This document shows positions 1 to 5,037 of a DNA stretch of 5,037 nucleotides, piece by piece. The DNA comes from Gammaproteobacteria bacterium (GTDB lineage Bacteria; Pseudomonadota; Gammaproteobacteria; S012-40). The position numbers and the translations under genes were made by a program. Position 1 is the first letter of the stretch; each line of letters opens with the position of its first letter. The DNA is taken from assembly GCA_026982215.1 (NCBI GenBank), contig JALSHN010000075.1, positions 1 through 5,037 of the forward strand, read 5' to 3'. The notes under the pieces were generated by a model that made no database searches, had not been told where the DNA came from, and saw only the letters and a program-made list of their open reading frames with translations.

Positions 1-1062
1 CCCCAGACATTCGTCGTCTCGATAAAACACCACCGATTGCCCCGGGGTGAGGGCGCGTTGCGGTTGGTCGAAGCGGACCTCGAGGCGTCCTCCGCCGAGA
101 TCGATCACGGTGCAGGGCTGATCGACCTGTCGATAGCGACTCTTGGCATGGCAGCGCAGCGGCTCGGCAGGAGCGTGTCCGGCGATCCAGTGGGCCCGCA
201 CCGCCCACAGGCGCCGGCTGTAGAGCAACGGGTGGTCATGTCCCTGGGCCACCACCAGCACGTTGTCCCGATGACGCTTGCCCACCACATACCACGGTTC
301 ACCACTGCCGCTGCGATCCCCACCCAGTCCCAGCCCCTTGCGTTGTCCCAGGGTGTAGAACATCAGGCCTTGATGGGTGCCCAGCACCCGGCCCTCGGGA
401 GTCTGGATCTCACCGGGGCGTGGCTGGATGAAACGGCGGAGAAACTGATCGAAGCGCTGCTCGCCGACGAAACAAATGCCTGTGCTGTCTTTCTTGGCGT
501 GGGTGGGGAGTCCGGCCTCGCGGGCATGACGTCGTACCTCGCTCTTGCGCCACTCACCCAGCGGAAACAACGCCCGTGACAGCTGCGCCTGATTGAGGGT
601 ATGGAGGAAATAACTCTGATCCTTTTCCGGATCACGCCCCTTGAGCAGGCGATAGCGTCCCTCATGGTAGTCCACCCGGGCGTAATGGCCGGTGGCCACC
701 TTTTCGGCGCCGAGATCAAGGGCATGCTGCAAAAACACCCCGAACTTGATCTCCCGGTTGCACAATACATCGGGATTGGGGGTACGCCCTGCACGGTGCT
801 CGGCCAGGAAGTGCTCGAACACCCGCTGCCAATACTGCTCGGCGAAGTTACGCTTATGCAGCGGGATCTCCAGGTGTTCGCACACCGCTTGCGCGTCTTC
901 CAAATCTTGGCGGGCGGGACAGAAACCCTCGGCATCGTCGGCGTCCCAGTTTTTCATGAACATCGCCTCCACCGCTAGCCCCTGACGTTGCAACAGCCAG
1001 GCGGCGAGCGAAGAATCCACTCCACCAGAGAGGCCGACGATGACTTTCATGGACCTGTTCAT
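1..1062 (-). CDS. mnmA: tRNA-specific 2-thiouridylase MnmA (3' end truncated by window edge)
   Basis: MnmA is the cytoplasmic enzyme that adenylates and thiolates U34 of tRNA Lys, Glu and Gln, taking persulfide sulfur from a relay (IscS-Tus in E. coli) to make the s2U of mnm5s2U. Reading leftward from 1062, 354 codons are open. The PP-loop ATP motif SGGVDS is at residues 12-17, MKNW with an acidic stretch at 36-43, PNPDVLCN with the presumed nucleophile Cys101 at 95-102, ATGHY at 123-127, DQSYFL at 148-153, STGICF with the second catalytic Cys197 at 193-198, and GQRKGLG in the C-terminal half. By comparison with E. coli MnmA (about 368 aa) only some 12 residues are missing beyond base 1. The start is uncertain: ATG at 1062 gives a family-like N-terminus but has no Shine-Dalgarno, while an in-frame ATG at 1050 is preceded by ACAGG only 3 nt away. 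It is divergent from icd. No frameshift is seen. Confidence 0.97.
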   Translation of the reverse strand, partial: MNRSMKVIVGLSGGVDSSLAAWLLQRQGLAVEAMFMKNWDADDAEGFCPARQDLEDAQAVCEHLEIPLHKRNFAEQYWQRVFEHFLAEHRAGRTPNPDVLCNREIKFGVFLQHALDLGAEKVATGHYARVDYHEGRYRLLKGRDPEKDQSYFLHTLNQAQLSRALFPLGEWRKSEVRRHAREAGLPTHAKKDSTGICFVGEQRFDQFLRRFIQPRPGEIQTPEGRVLGTHQGLMFYTLGQRKGLGLGGDRSGSGEPWYVVGKRHRDNVLVVAQGHDHPLLYSRRLWAVRAHWIAGHAPAEPLRCHAKSRYRQVDQPCTVIDLGGGRLEVRFDQPQRALTPGQSVVFYRDDECLG

Positions 1063-1069
1063 GGGGCAA

Positions 1070-1075
1070 ATTGTA
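1070..1075 (-). promoter_or_regulatory. possible -10 element of mnmA promoter
   Basis: The minus strand reads TACAAT here, 5 of 6 matches to the sigma-70 -10 consensus, 7 bp upstream of the first mnmA ATG. There is no convincing -35 hexamer at 16-18 bp and no TG extension. If it is used, transcription would begin at about 1063-1062, giving an almost leaderless message or one that starts at the ATG at 1050. A promoter further inside icd is an alternative. Confidence 0.3.
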
Positions 1076-1100
1076 CCGGTGAACGAGCAAAAAGGGGCTG

Positions 1101-1109
1101 TGATAGAAT
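1101..1109 (+). promoter_or_regulatory. extended -10 promoter of icd
   Basis: TGATAGAAT is a TGn-extended -10 element whose hexamer TAGAAT (1104-1109) matches 5 of 6 consensus bases. The best upstream -35 candidate, GTGAAC at 1079-1084, is poor and spaced 19 bp, so this would rely on the extended -10 contact. Predicted transcription start is near 1116, leaving a leader of about 30 nt before the icd ATG. This is inference from sequence match only. Confidence 0.5.
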
Positions 1110-1135
1110 AGACCGAATATTAACCCATTGATTTC

Positions 1136-1141
1136 AGGGAG
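1136..1141 (+). promoter_or_regulatory. ribosome binding site of icd
   Basis: AGGGAG lies 4 nt before the ATG at 1146. It decides the start: an in-frame TTG at 1128 would place this site inside the coding region and has no Shine-Dalgarno of its own, and the ATG at 1146 gives a protein of normal family length. Confidence 0.65.
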
Positions 1142-1145
1142 CCCC

Positions 1146-2402
1146 ATGAGCCAACGCCACATCCGCATCCCCAACGAAGGCCAACCGATCCGCGTCAACG
1201 ACGATCTCAGCCTCCAGGTCCCCGACCATCCCATCGTTCCCTTCATCGAGGGGGACGGCATCGGCGTGGACATCACCCCGGTAATGCGCCGGGTGGTGGA
1301 TGCCGCAGTGGACAAGGCCTACGGGGGCGCGCGAGCCATCGCCTGGATGGAGATCTATGCCGGGGAGAAAGCGGTAAAGGTCTATGGTGAGAACCAGTGG
1401 CTCCCCGAGGAGACCATCGAGGCGGTGCGTGATTACGTGGTCTCCATCAAAGGGCCGCTCACCACCCCGGTGGGAGAGGGTATTCGTTCCCTCAACGTCA
1501 CCCTGCGCCAGACCCTGGACCTCTACGTCTGCCAACGACCGGTACGTTATTTCTCCGGCACCCCCAGTCCGTTGCGGCACCCGGAAAAGACCGACATGGT
1601 GATCTTCCGCGAGAACTCCGAGGACATCTATGCCGGTATCGAGTGGGCCGCCGGCACCCCCGAAGTGCGTCGGGTCATCGAATTCCTGAAAAGCGAGATG
1701 GGGGTGGACAAGATCCGCTTTCCCGACACCAGCGGCATCGGCATCAAGCCGGTCTCCGAGGAAGGCACCAAGCGCTTGGTGCGCCGTGCCATCCAGTACG
1801 CCATCGACAACGAACGCACCTCGGTGACCCTGGTTCACAAAGGCAACATCATGAAATACACCGAAGGGGCCTTCCGTAATTGGGGCTATGAACTGGCCCG
1901 CGAGGAATTCGGTGCCCAGTCCATCGACGGCGGCCCCTGGCTCCACCTCACCAGCCCCAAGAACGGTCGGGAGATCGTCATCAAGGACGTCATCGCCGAT
2001 GCCTTCCTGCAACAGATCCTGTTACATCCCGAGGACTACGACGTCATCGCCACCCTCAACCTCAACGGCGACTACATCTCCGATGCCCTGGCGGCTCAGG
2101 TAGGTGGAATCGGCATCGCCCCCGGGGCCAACCTCTCCGACACCGTGGCCATGTTCGAGGCCACCCACGGCACCGCGCCCAAGATCGCCGGGCAGAACAA
2201 GGCCAATCCCAGCTCACTCATCCTCTCCGCGGAGATGATGCTGCGCCACCTGGGATGGACCGAAGCGGCCGATCACATCATTCAGGGCATGAGCGGGGCG
2301 ATCCAGGCCGGTACGGTCACCTACGATCTGGCCCGTTTGCGCGAAGGCGCCCGCCGCCTGGGGAGTGCCGAATTCGGCGAGGCGGTGATCGCCCACATGT
2401 GA
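1146..2402 (+). CDS. icd: NADP-dependent isocitrate dehydrogenase
   Basis: This 418-residue cytosolic TCA-cycle enzyme oxidatively decarboxylates isocitrate to 2-oxoglutarate with Mg2+ or Mn2+; E. coli Icd has 416 residues and aligns with an offset of +2. Visible active-site residues are Ser115 and Asn117 in RSLN, Arg121, Arg131, Arg155, Tyr162 in EDIYAG, Lys232 in VHKGNIMK, and the metal-binding aspartates Asp309 and Asp313 in [13 protein letters not shown] (with Asp285 expected to complete the set). Ser115 corresponds to the E. coli Ser113 that AceK phosphorylates, so control of flux into the glyoxylate shunt is possible if aceK is present elsewhere. NADP-type residues Lys346, Tyr393 and Arg397 (E. 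coli 344, 391, 395) are kept, but 347 is Ile and 353 is Ala where E. coli has Tyr and Val. The gene is monocistronic in this window, divergent from mnmA and convergent with csp. The NADP assignment is inferred from the retained contacts. Confidence 0.97.
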   Translation: MSQRHIRIPNEGQPIRVNDDLSLQVPDHPIVPFIEGDGIGVDITPVMRRVVDAAVDKAYGGARAIAWMEIYAGEKAVKVYGENQWLPEETIEAVRDYVVSIKGPLTTPVGEGIRSLNVTLRQTLDLYVCQRPVRYFSGTPSPLRHPEKTDMVIFRENSEDIYAGIEWAAGTPEVRRVIEFLKSEMGVDKIRFPDTSGIGIKPVSEEGTKRLVRRAIQYAIDNERTSVTLVHKGNIMKYTEGAFRNWGYELAREEFGAQSIDGGPWLHLTSPKNGREIVIKDVIADAFLQQILLHPEDYDVIATLNLNGDYISDALAAQVGGIGIAPGANLSDTVAMFEATHGTAPKIAGQNKANPSSLILSAEMMLRHLGWTEAADHIIQGMSGAIQAGTVTYDLARLREGARRLGSAEFGEAVIAHM

Positions 2403-2408
2403 TTCGTC

Positions 2409-2657
2409 TCAGTCCACCGGCTCGGCCCGCCGTTTGCCCCGGCGTGGTCGAGCCTCGAGTGGGCGCACGCGGCTTGCCTGCAGCCCTTTCGGACCTCGCA
2501 CCACCTCGAAAGAGACCCGCTGTCCCGGACTCAAGGAACGGCGCCCCTCCATGTGGATGGCGGAGAAATGGACGAACACCTCCTCACCTGAATCACTCAG
2601 GGTGACGAAGCCATATCCCTTGGTGTCGTCGAACCATTTGACGATGCCCTTTGCCAT
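2409..2657 (-). CDS. cspD: CspD-type cold-shock domain protein with basic C-terminal tail
   Basis: This 82-residue protein consists of one cold-shock domain (about residues 1-67), an OB-fold that binds single-stranded RNA and DNA. It shows the opening KGIVKWF with Trp8, RNP1 as KGYGFV (13-18) and RNP2 as VFVHF (27-31). GPKG followed by QASRV at 55-64 resembles E. coli CspD, and the position next to divergent clpS-clpA is the usual cspD location; E. coli CspD is a stationary-phase replication inhibitor. RNP2 itself is closer to CspA. The last 15 or so residues are an arginine- and lysine-rich extension ending in EPVD. The start at 2657 is chosen because a strong Shine-Dalgarno precedes it and the N-terminus then matches the family. 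An in-frame ATG at 2672 would add five residues (MEEEA). Family membership is certain; the cspD name rests on synteny and partial motif match. Confidence 0.9.
   Translation of the reverse strand: MAKGIVKWFDDTKGYGFVTLSDSGEEVFVHFSAIHMEGRRSLSPGQRVSFEVVRGPKGLQASRVRPLEARPRRGKRRAEPVD
2419..2454. other. interrupted inverted repeat at the icd/csp convergence
   Basis: Outer arms GGCTCG (2419-2424) and CGAGCC (2449-2454) enclose inner arms CGCCG (2428-2432) and CGGCG (2440-2444) around a 7-nt loop. It lies inside the csp C-terminal codons, 17 bp past the icd stop, and could fold in the icd transcript. No T-run follows on the plus strand, so it is not a canonical intrinsic terminator. It may simply reflect GC-rich arginine codons. 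Confidence 0.3.
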
Positions 2658-2659
2658 CG

Positions 2660-2670
2660 CCTCCTCCTCC
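2660..2670 (-). promoter_or_regulatory. strong, triplicated ribosome binding site of csp
   Basis: The minus strand reads GGAGGAGGAGG followed by CG and the ATG at 2657. Three overlapping GGAGG cores sit 2, 5 and 8 nt from that ATG, the last two being within usable spacing. This supports 2657 as the start and implies efficient initiation. The same bases would encode Glu-Glu-Glu if the upstream ATG at 2672 were used. Confidence 0.7.
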
Positions 2671-2713
2671 ATTGCTCCCCCCGATATCCTGCAGGTGTAG
2701 ACGAGGGCAGGGC

Positions 2714-2740
2714 GGTACTCAAATTTCAAGTGCTTGTACC
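2714..2740. repeat. short inverted repeat between csp and clpS
   Basis: GGTAC at 2714-2718 and GTACC at 2736-2740 form an inverted repeat with a 17-bp gap, and a smaller CAAG-tg-CTTG palindrome (2727-2736) is nested off-centre in it. It overlaps the proposed clpS -35 hexamer and lies downstream of the proposed csp -10, where an operator could affect both genes. Five-base arms are short enough to arise by chance. Confidence 0.2.
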
Positions 2741-2762
2741 AGGGAAACCGCCGTTTTATTTT
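2734..2762 (+). promoter_or_regulatory. putative sigma-70 promoter of clpS-clpA
   Basis: TTGTAC (2734-2739) and TATTTT (2757-2762) are separated by 17 bp, each matching four of six consensus positions. Transcription would start near 2769, giving a leader of about 79 nt. It is the best-spaced pair seen upstream of clpS, but its hexamers are weak, so other starts in the AT-rich stretch 2754-2772 are possible. Confidence 0.4.
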
Positions 2763-2763
2763 A
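2758..2763 (-). promoter_or_regulatory. possible -10 element of csp promoter
   Basis: The minus strand reads TAAAAT, 5 of 6 matches to the -10 consensus, with no good -35 hexamer at 15-18 bp. It overlaps the proposed clpS -10 almost completely. Its use would give csp a leader of about 90 nt, long for so small a gene. Confidence 0.25.
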
Positions 2764-2785
2764 TGGTCTATACCCATCTCGAAGA

Positions 2786-2807
2786 GGCTGCCTCCACACG
2801 GAGAGCC
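2786..2807 (+). other. hairpin in the clpS mRNA leader
   Basis: GGCT (2786-2789) plus CTCC (2792-2795) pair with GGAG (2800-2803) plus AGCC (2804-2807), giving two 4-bp helices separated by a two-base bulge and capped by an ACAC tetraloop. It sits 40 nt upstream of the clpS ATG and has no T-run after it, so it is not an intrinsic terminator. Its function is unknown; it could stabilise the leader or be incidental. Confidence 0.3.
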
Positions 2808-2847
2808 GTGCCACTCCCCACTCGGACGAGAAGTTAAATAAATCCCG

Positions 2848-3171
2848 ATGAGTGACGATCAATATCACAACGACTCAGACCAAGGGTTGGATGTTCAAGA
2901 GGCCAAGCCTCGGCTGAGACGGCCGCCCATGTACAAGGTGGTCCTGTTGAACGACGACTTCACGCCCATGGACTTCGTGGTGTTGGTACTGGAGAGATTT
3001 TTCGGCATGGACAGGGAACGAGCCACACGGGTGATGCTGCAAGTGCATACTCAGGGAAAGGGCGTGTGCGGCGTCTACAGCCGGGAGATCGCCGAGACCA
3101 AGGTCGCTCAGGTCAACGACTACTCACGGGCCCACCAGCATCCCTTGTTGTGCACCATGGAGCAGGCCTGA
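2848..3171 (+). CDS. clpS: ATP-dependent Clp protease adaptor ClpS
   Basis: ClpS is the small cytosolic adaptor that binds proteins bearing N-terminal Leu, Phe, Tyr or Trp (N-degrons), docks on the ClpA N-domain and hands them to ClpAP. The 107-residue product matches E. coli ClpS (106 aa) with an offset of +1. A variable, acidic, flexible N-terminal extension (1-26) precedes [12 protein letters not shown]. The N-degron pocket residues are all present: Asn35, Asp36 and Asp37 in LNDD, Met41, Val44, Met63 and His67 in VH-QGKG. The C-terminal [10 protein letters not shown] is also typical. No good Shine-Dalgarno precedes the ATG; the 20 bases before it are AT-rich (TTAAATAAAT), so initiation may depend on an unstructured leader. 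clpA follows after 28 bp with no terminator, indicating one operon. Confidence 0.97.
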   Translation: MSDDQYHNDSDQGLDVQEAKPRLRRPPMYKVVLLNDDFTPMDFVVLVLERFFGMDRERATRVMLQVHTQGKGVCGVYSREIAETKVAQVNDYSRAHQHPLLCTMEQA

Positions 3172-3199
3172 GACCGGCAAACAGACACAGGCGACAGCG

Positions 3200-5037
3200 A
3201 TGATCAGCAAAGAACTGGAACAGACGCTCAACCAGGCATTCAAAGAGGCGCGGGAGAAGCGGCACGAATTCGTCACCGTGGAACACCTCCTGTTGGCGCT
3301 CACGGAAAACCACGATGCCGCCACTGCCCTCAAGGCCTGTGGCGCCGACCTGGAGCGTCTCCGGGCCGAGCTGGAGAGCTTCGTCGACGAAACCACGCCG
3401 CATCTGATGGAAGACGACAGCCGCGACACCCAGCCCACCCTCGGTTTCCAACGGGTCTTGCAACGGGCGGTGTTCCAGGTGCAATCCTCGGGCAAGAAGG
3501 AAGTCACCGGCGTCAATGTCCTGGTGGCCATCTTCAGCGAGCAGGAATCACAAGCGGTCTACCTGCTCAACAAACAGAACATCACCCGCCTGGATGTGGT
3601 GAACTACATCTCCCACGGTATCTCCAAGGTCCACGGCGAGGAAGACAATCCCGGCCTCAGCTCCATGTCGGAGGAGGAGGGTGGGCAGGAGAACGCCGGC
3701 AACACCCCGTTGGAAAACTTCGCCACCAACCTCAACGAACAGGCCCGGAAAGGACGAATCGATCCCCTCATCGGACGCGAGGCGGAAGTGGAGCGCACCA
3801 TTCAGATCCTCTGCCGCCGGCGCAAGAACAACCCCCTCCTGGTGGGTGAGGCCGGTGTCGGTAAGACCGCCATCGCCGAGGGGCTCGCCAAACGCATCGT
3901 TGACGGCCAAGTGCCGGAAATCCTGGAAGAGGCCACCATCTACGCCCTGGACATGGGAGCACTGCTGGCCGGCACCAAATACCGCGGTGATTTCGAAAAA
4001 CGCCTCAAGGCCCTGTTGAAACAATTGGAAAAGGAACCGGGCGCCATCCTCTTCATCGACGAGATCCATACCATCATTGGTGCCGGTGCCGCCTCCGGGG
4101 GGGTGATGGATGCCTCCAACCTCATCAAACCCATGCTGGCCTCCGGTCAACTCAAATGCATCGGCGCCACCACCTATCAGGAATACCGCGGTATTTTCGA
4201 AAAAGACCGTGCCCTGGCGCGGCGATTCCAGAAAATCGACGTCCCCGAACCCTCGGTGGAGGACACCTACAAGATCCTCCTCGGGCTCAAGGATCGCTTC
4301 GAGAGCCATCATGGAGTGCGTTTCACCCGTCCGGCGCTCAAGCTGGCTGCCGAACTGGCCGATCGCCACATCAGTGACCGTCACCTACCTGACAAGGCCA
4401 TCGATGTCATCGACGAGGCCGGCGCCCTGCAGCGCCTGCAGCCCCCCAGTCGGCGCAAGAAGGTGATCGGTGTCTCCGAGATCGAAGAAGTGGTCTCCAA
4501 GATCGCCCGCATCCCCTCCAAACAGGTGAACCGCAACGACGTCGAGGCATTGCGCAACCTCGAACGCGACCTCAAGATGACGGTCTTCGGCCAAGACGAG
4601 GCCATCGAGACCTTGGCCGCGGCCATCAAAATGGCCCGCTCCGGGTTGCGCGACGAGAGCAAACCCATCGGCTCTTTCCTGTTCGCCGGCCCCACCGGCG
4701 TGGGCAAGACCGAGGTCTCGCGGCAACTGGCCAACACCCTGGGTATCGAGCTGGTGCGTTTCGACATGTCCGAGTACATGGAGCGCCACACTGTCTCACG
4801 TCTCATCGGCGCGCCACCGGGATACGTCGGTTACGACGAAGGCGGTCTGCTCACCGAAGCGATCAACAAACACCCCCATGCGGTGCTGCTGCTCGATGAA
4901 ATCGAAAAGGCCCACCCCGACGTCTTCAACGTCCTGTTACAGGTGATGGACCATGGCACCCTCACCGATACCAACGGCCGCAAGACCGATTTCCGCAACG
5001 TCATCATCATCATGACCACCAATGCCGGAGCCGAACA
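3200..5037 (+). CDS. clpA: ATP-dependent Clp protease ATP-binding subunit ClpA (3' end truncated by window edge)
   Basis: ClpA is the hexameric AAA+ unfoldase that threads substrates into the ClpP peptidase. From ATG 3200, 612 codons are open to the window edge; E. coli ClpA has 758 residues, so about four fifths is present. The Clp N-domain (1 to about 145) is the ClpS docking site and is followed by a Ser/Glu/Gly-rich linker. D1 has Walker A GEAGVGKT (216-223), pore loop GTKYRG (258-263), Walker B ILFIDEIH with Glu288, and arginine-finger candidates Arg341 and Arg342. D2 has GPTGVGKT (497-504), pore loop PPGYVGY around Tyr542, Walker B LLLDEIEK with Glu567, and the sensor-1 TTN near the edge. 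D1 passes to D2 without the coiled-coil middle domain of ClpB or ClpC, and the upstream clpS supports ClpA. The ClpP-binding IGL loop should lie just past the window. The ribosome binding site is weak (AGG about 8 nt upstream), so translation may be coupled in part to clpS. No frameshift is seen. Confidence 0.97.
   Translation, partial: MISKELEQTLNQAFKEAREKRHEFVTVEHLLLALTENHDAATALKACGADLERLRAELESFVDETTPHLMEDDSRDTQPTLGFQRVLQRAVFQVQSSGKKEVTGVNVLVAIFSEQESQAVYLLNKQNITRLDVVNYISHGISKVHGEEDNPGLSSMSEEEGGQENAGNTPLENFATNLNEQARKGRIDPLIGREAEVERTIQILCRRRKNNPLLVGEAGVGKTAIAEGLAKRIVDGQVPEILEEATIYALDMGALLAGTKYRGDFEKRLKALLKQLEKEPGAILFIDEIHTIIGAGAASGGVMDASNLIKPMLASGQLKCIGATTYQEYRGIFEKDRALARRFQKIDVPEPSVEDTYKILLGLKDRFESHHGVRFTRPALKLAAELADRHISDRHLPDKAIDVIDEAGALQRLQPPSRRKKVIGVSEIEEVVSKIARIPSKQVNRNDVEALRNLERDLKMTVFGQDEAIETLAAAIKMARSGLRDESKPIGSFLFAGPTGVGKTEVSRQLANTLGIELVRFDMSEYMERHTVSRLIGAPPGYVGYDEGGLLTEAINKHPHAVLLLDEIEKAHPDVFNVLLQVMDHGTLTDTNGRKTDFRNVIIIMTTNAGAE

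Noticed and set aside
37..579. 180-codon plus-strand open frame over mnmA
   Set aside because: It is antisense to a stretch of mnmA holding conserved residues including Cys197; no independent start signal or family resemblance.
1071..1077. TTGTACC shared by the mnmA/icd and csp/clpS intergenic regions (also 2734-2740)
   Set aside because: A seven-base match without shared flanks is expected by chance over this much sequence, and it sits at different distances from the genes.
1128..1145. Upstream TTG start for icd
   Set aside because: It would add six residues (MISGSP) not seen in the family and would put the AGGGAG ribosome binding site inside the gene.
854..1315. Minus-strand open frame spanning the mnmA/icd intergenic region
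   Set aside because: It covers both promoters and the starts of two well-supported genes in other frames and resembles no known protein.
1134..2012. 292-codon open frame on the minus strand inside icd
   Set aside because: It is fully antisense to icd, which has complete catalytic motifs. The translation is low-complexity (rich in Gly, Asp, His, Val) as expected from the reverse complement of GC-rich codons.
3172..3199. Possible terminator or promoter between clpS and clpA
   Set aside because: The 28 bp show no hairpin, no T-run and no promoter hexamers, so co-transcription is the simplest reading.
3548..4384. 278-codon open frame on the minus strand inside clpA
   Set aside because: It is antisense to the D1 domain of clpA, with no recognisable domain and a composition typical of a GC-rich shadow frame.
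4999..5013. Short CAT/ATC trinucleotide run near the right edge
   Set aside because: It encodes the hydrophobic Val-Ile-Ile-Ile-Met strand before sensor 1 of clpA D2, a conserved feature, so it is not an independent repeat.

Overview
The window is an ordinary, well-conserved stretch of bacterial chromosome with five protein-coding genes: mnmA (minus, 3' end cut off), icd (plus), a cspD-type cold-shock gene (minus), clpS (plus) and clpA (plus, 3' end cut off). The proteins resemble gammaproteobacterial homologues throughout: E. coli-type NADP isocitrate dehydrogenase with the AceK phosphorylation serine, two-cysteine MnmA, and a cspD gene divergent from clpS-clpA. The order mnmA / icd / cspD / clpS / clpA matches what I recall from Pseudomonas and, in part, E. 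coli. GC-rich codon use (by eye roughly 60%) fits a non-enteric gammaproteobacterium; the genus cannot be fixed from this sequence.

Layout: bases 1-1062 hold mnmA, reading leftward and lacking only about the last dozen codons. An 83-bp divergent intergenic region (1063-1145) carries an extended -10 promoter for icd and a possible -10 for mnmA. Bases 1146-2402 hold complete icd. It converges tail to tail on the csp gene (2409-2657, minus) with only 6 bp between the two stop codons. A 190-bp AT-richer divergent region (2658-2847) holds the control sequences for csp and clpS. clpS (2848-3171) is followed after 28 bp by clpA (from 3200), which runs off the right edge after 612 codons; the two are almost certainly one operon.

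Functionally, ClpS delivers N-degron substrates to the ClpA unfoldase, which with ClpP degrades them. CspD in E. coli is a stationary-phase single-stranded nucleic-acid-binding protein that inhibits replication. Icd is the TCA-cycle branch-point dehydrogenase. MnmA thiolates the wobble uridine of tRNA(Lys, Glu, Gln). These are housekeeping functions linked by conserved position rather than by one pathway.

I found no mobile element, CRISPR array, RNA gene or undescribed system. The points worth a second look are modest: an icd coenzyme pocket with two residues of the NAD-dependent type in an otherwise NADP-type site, a csp protein mixing CspA-like and CspD-like motifs with a basic tail, a possibly near-leaderless mnmA transcript, and structure in the two divergent intergenic regions.
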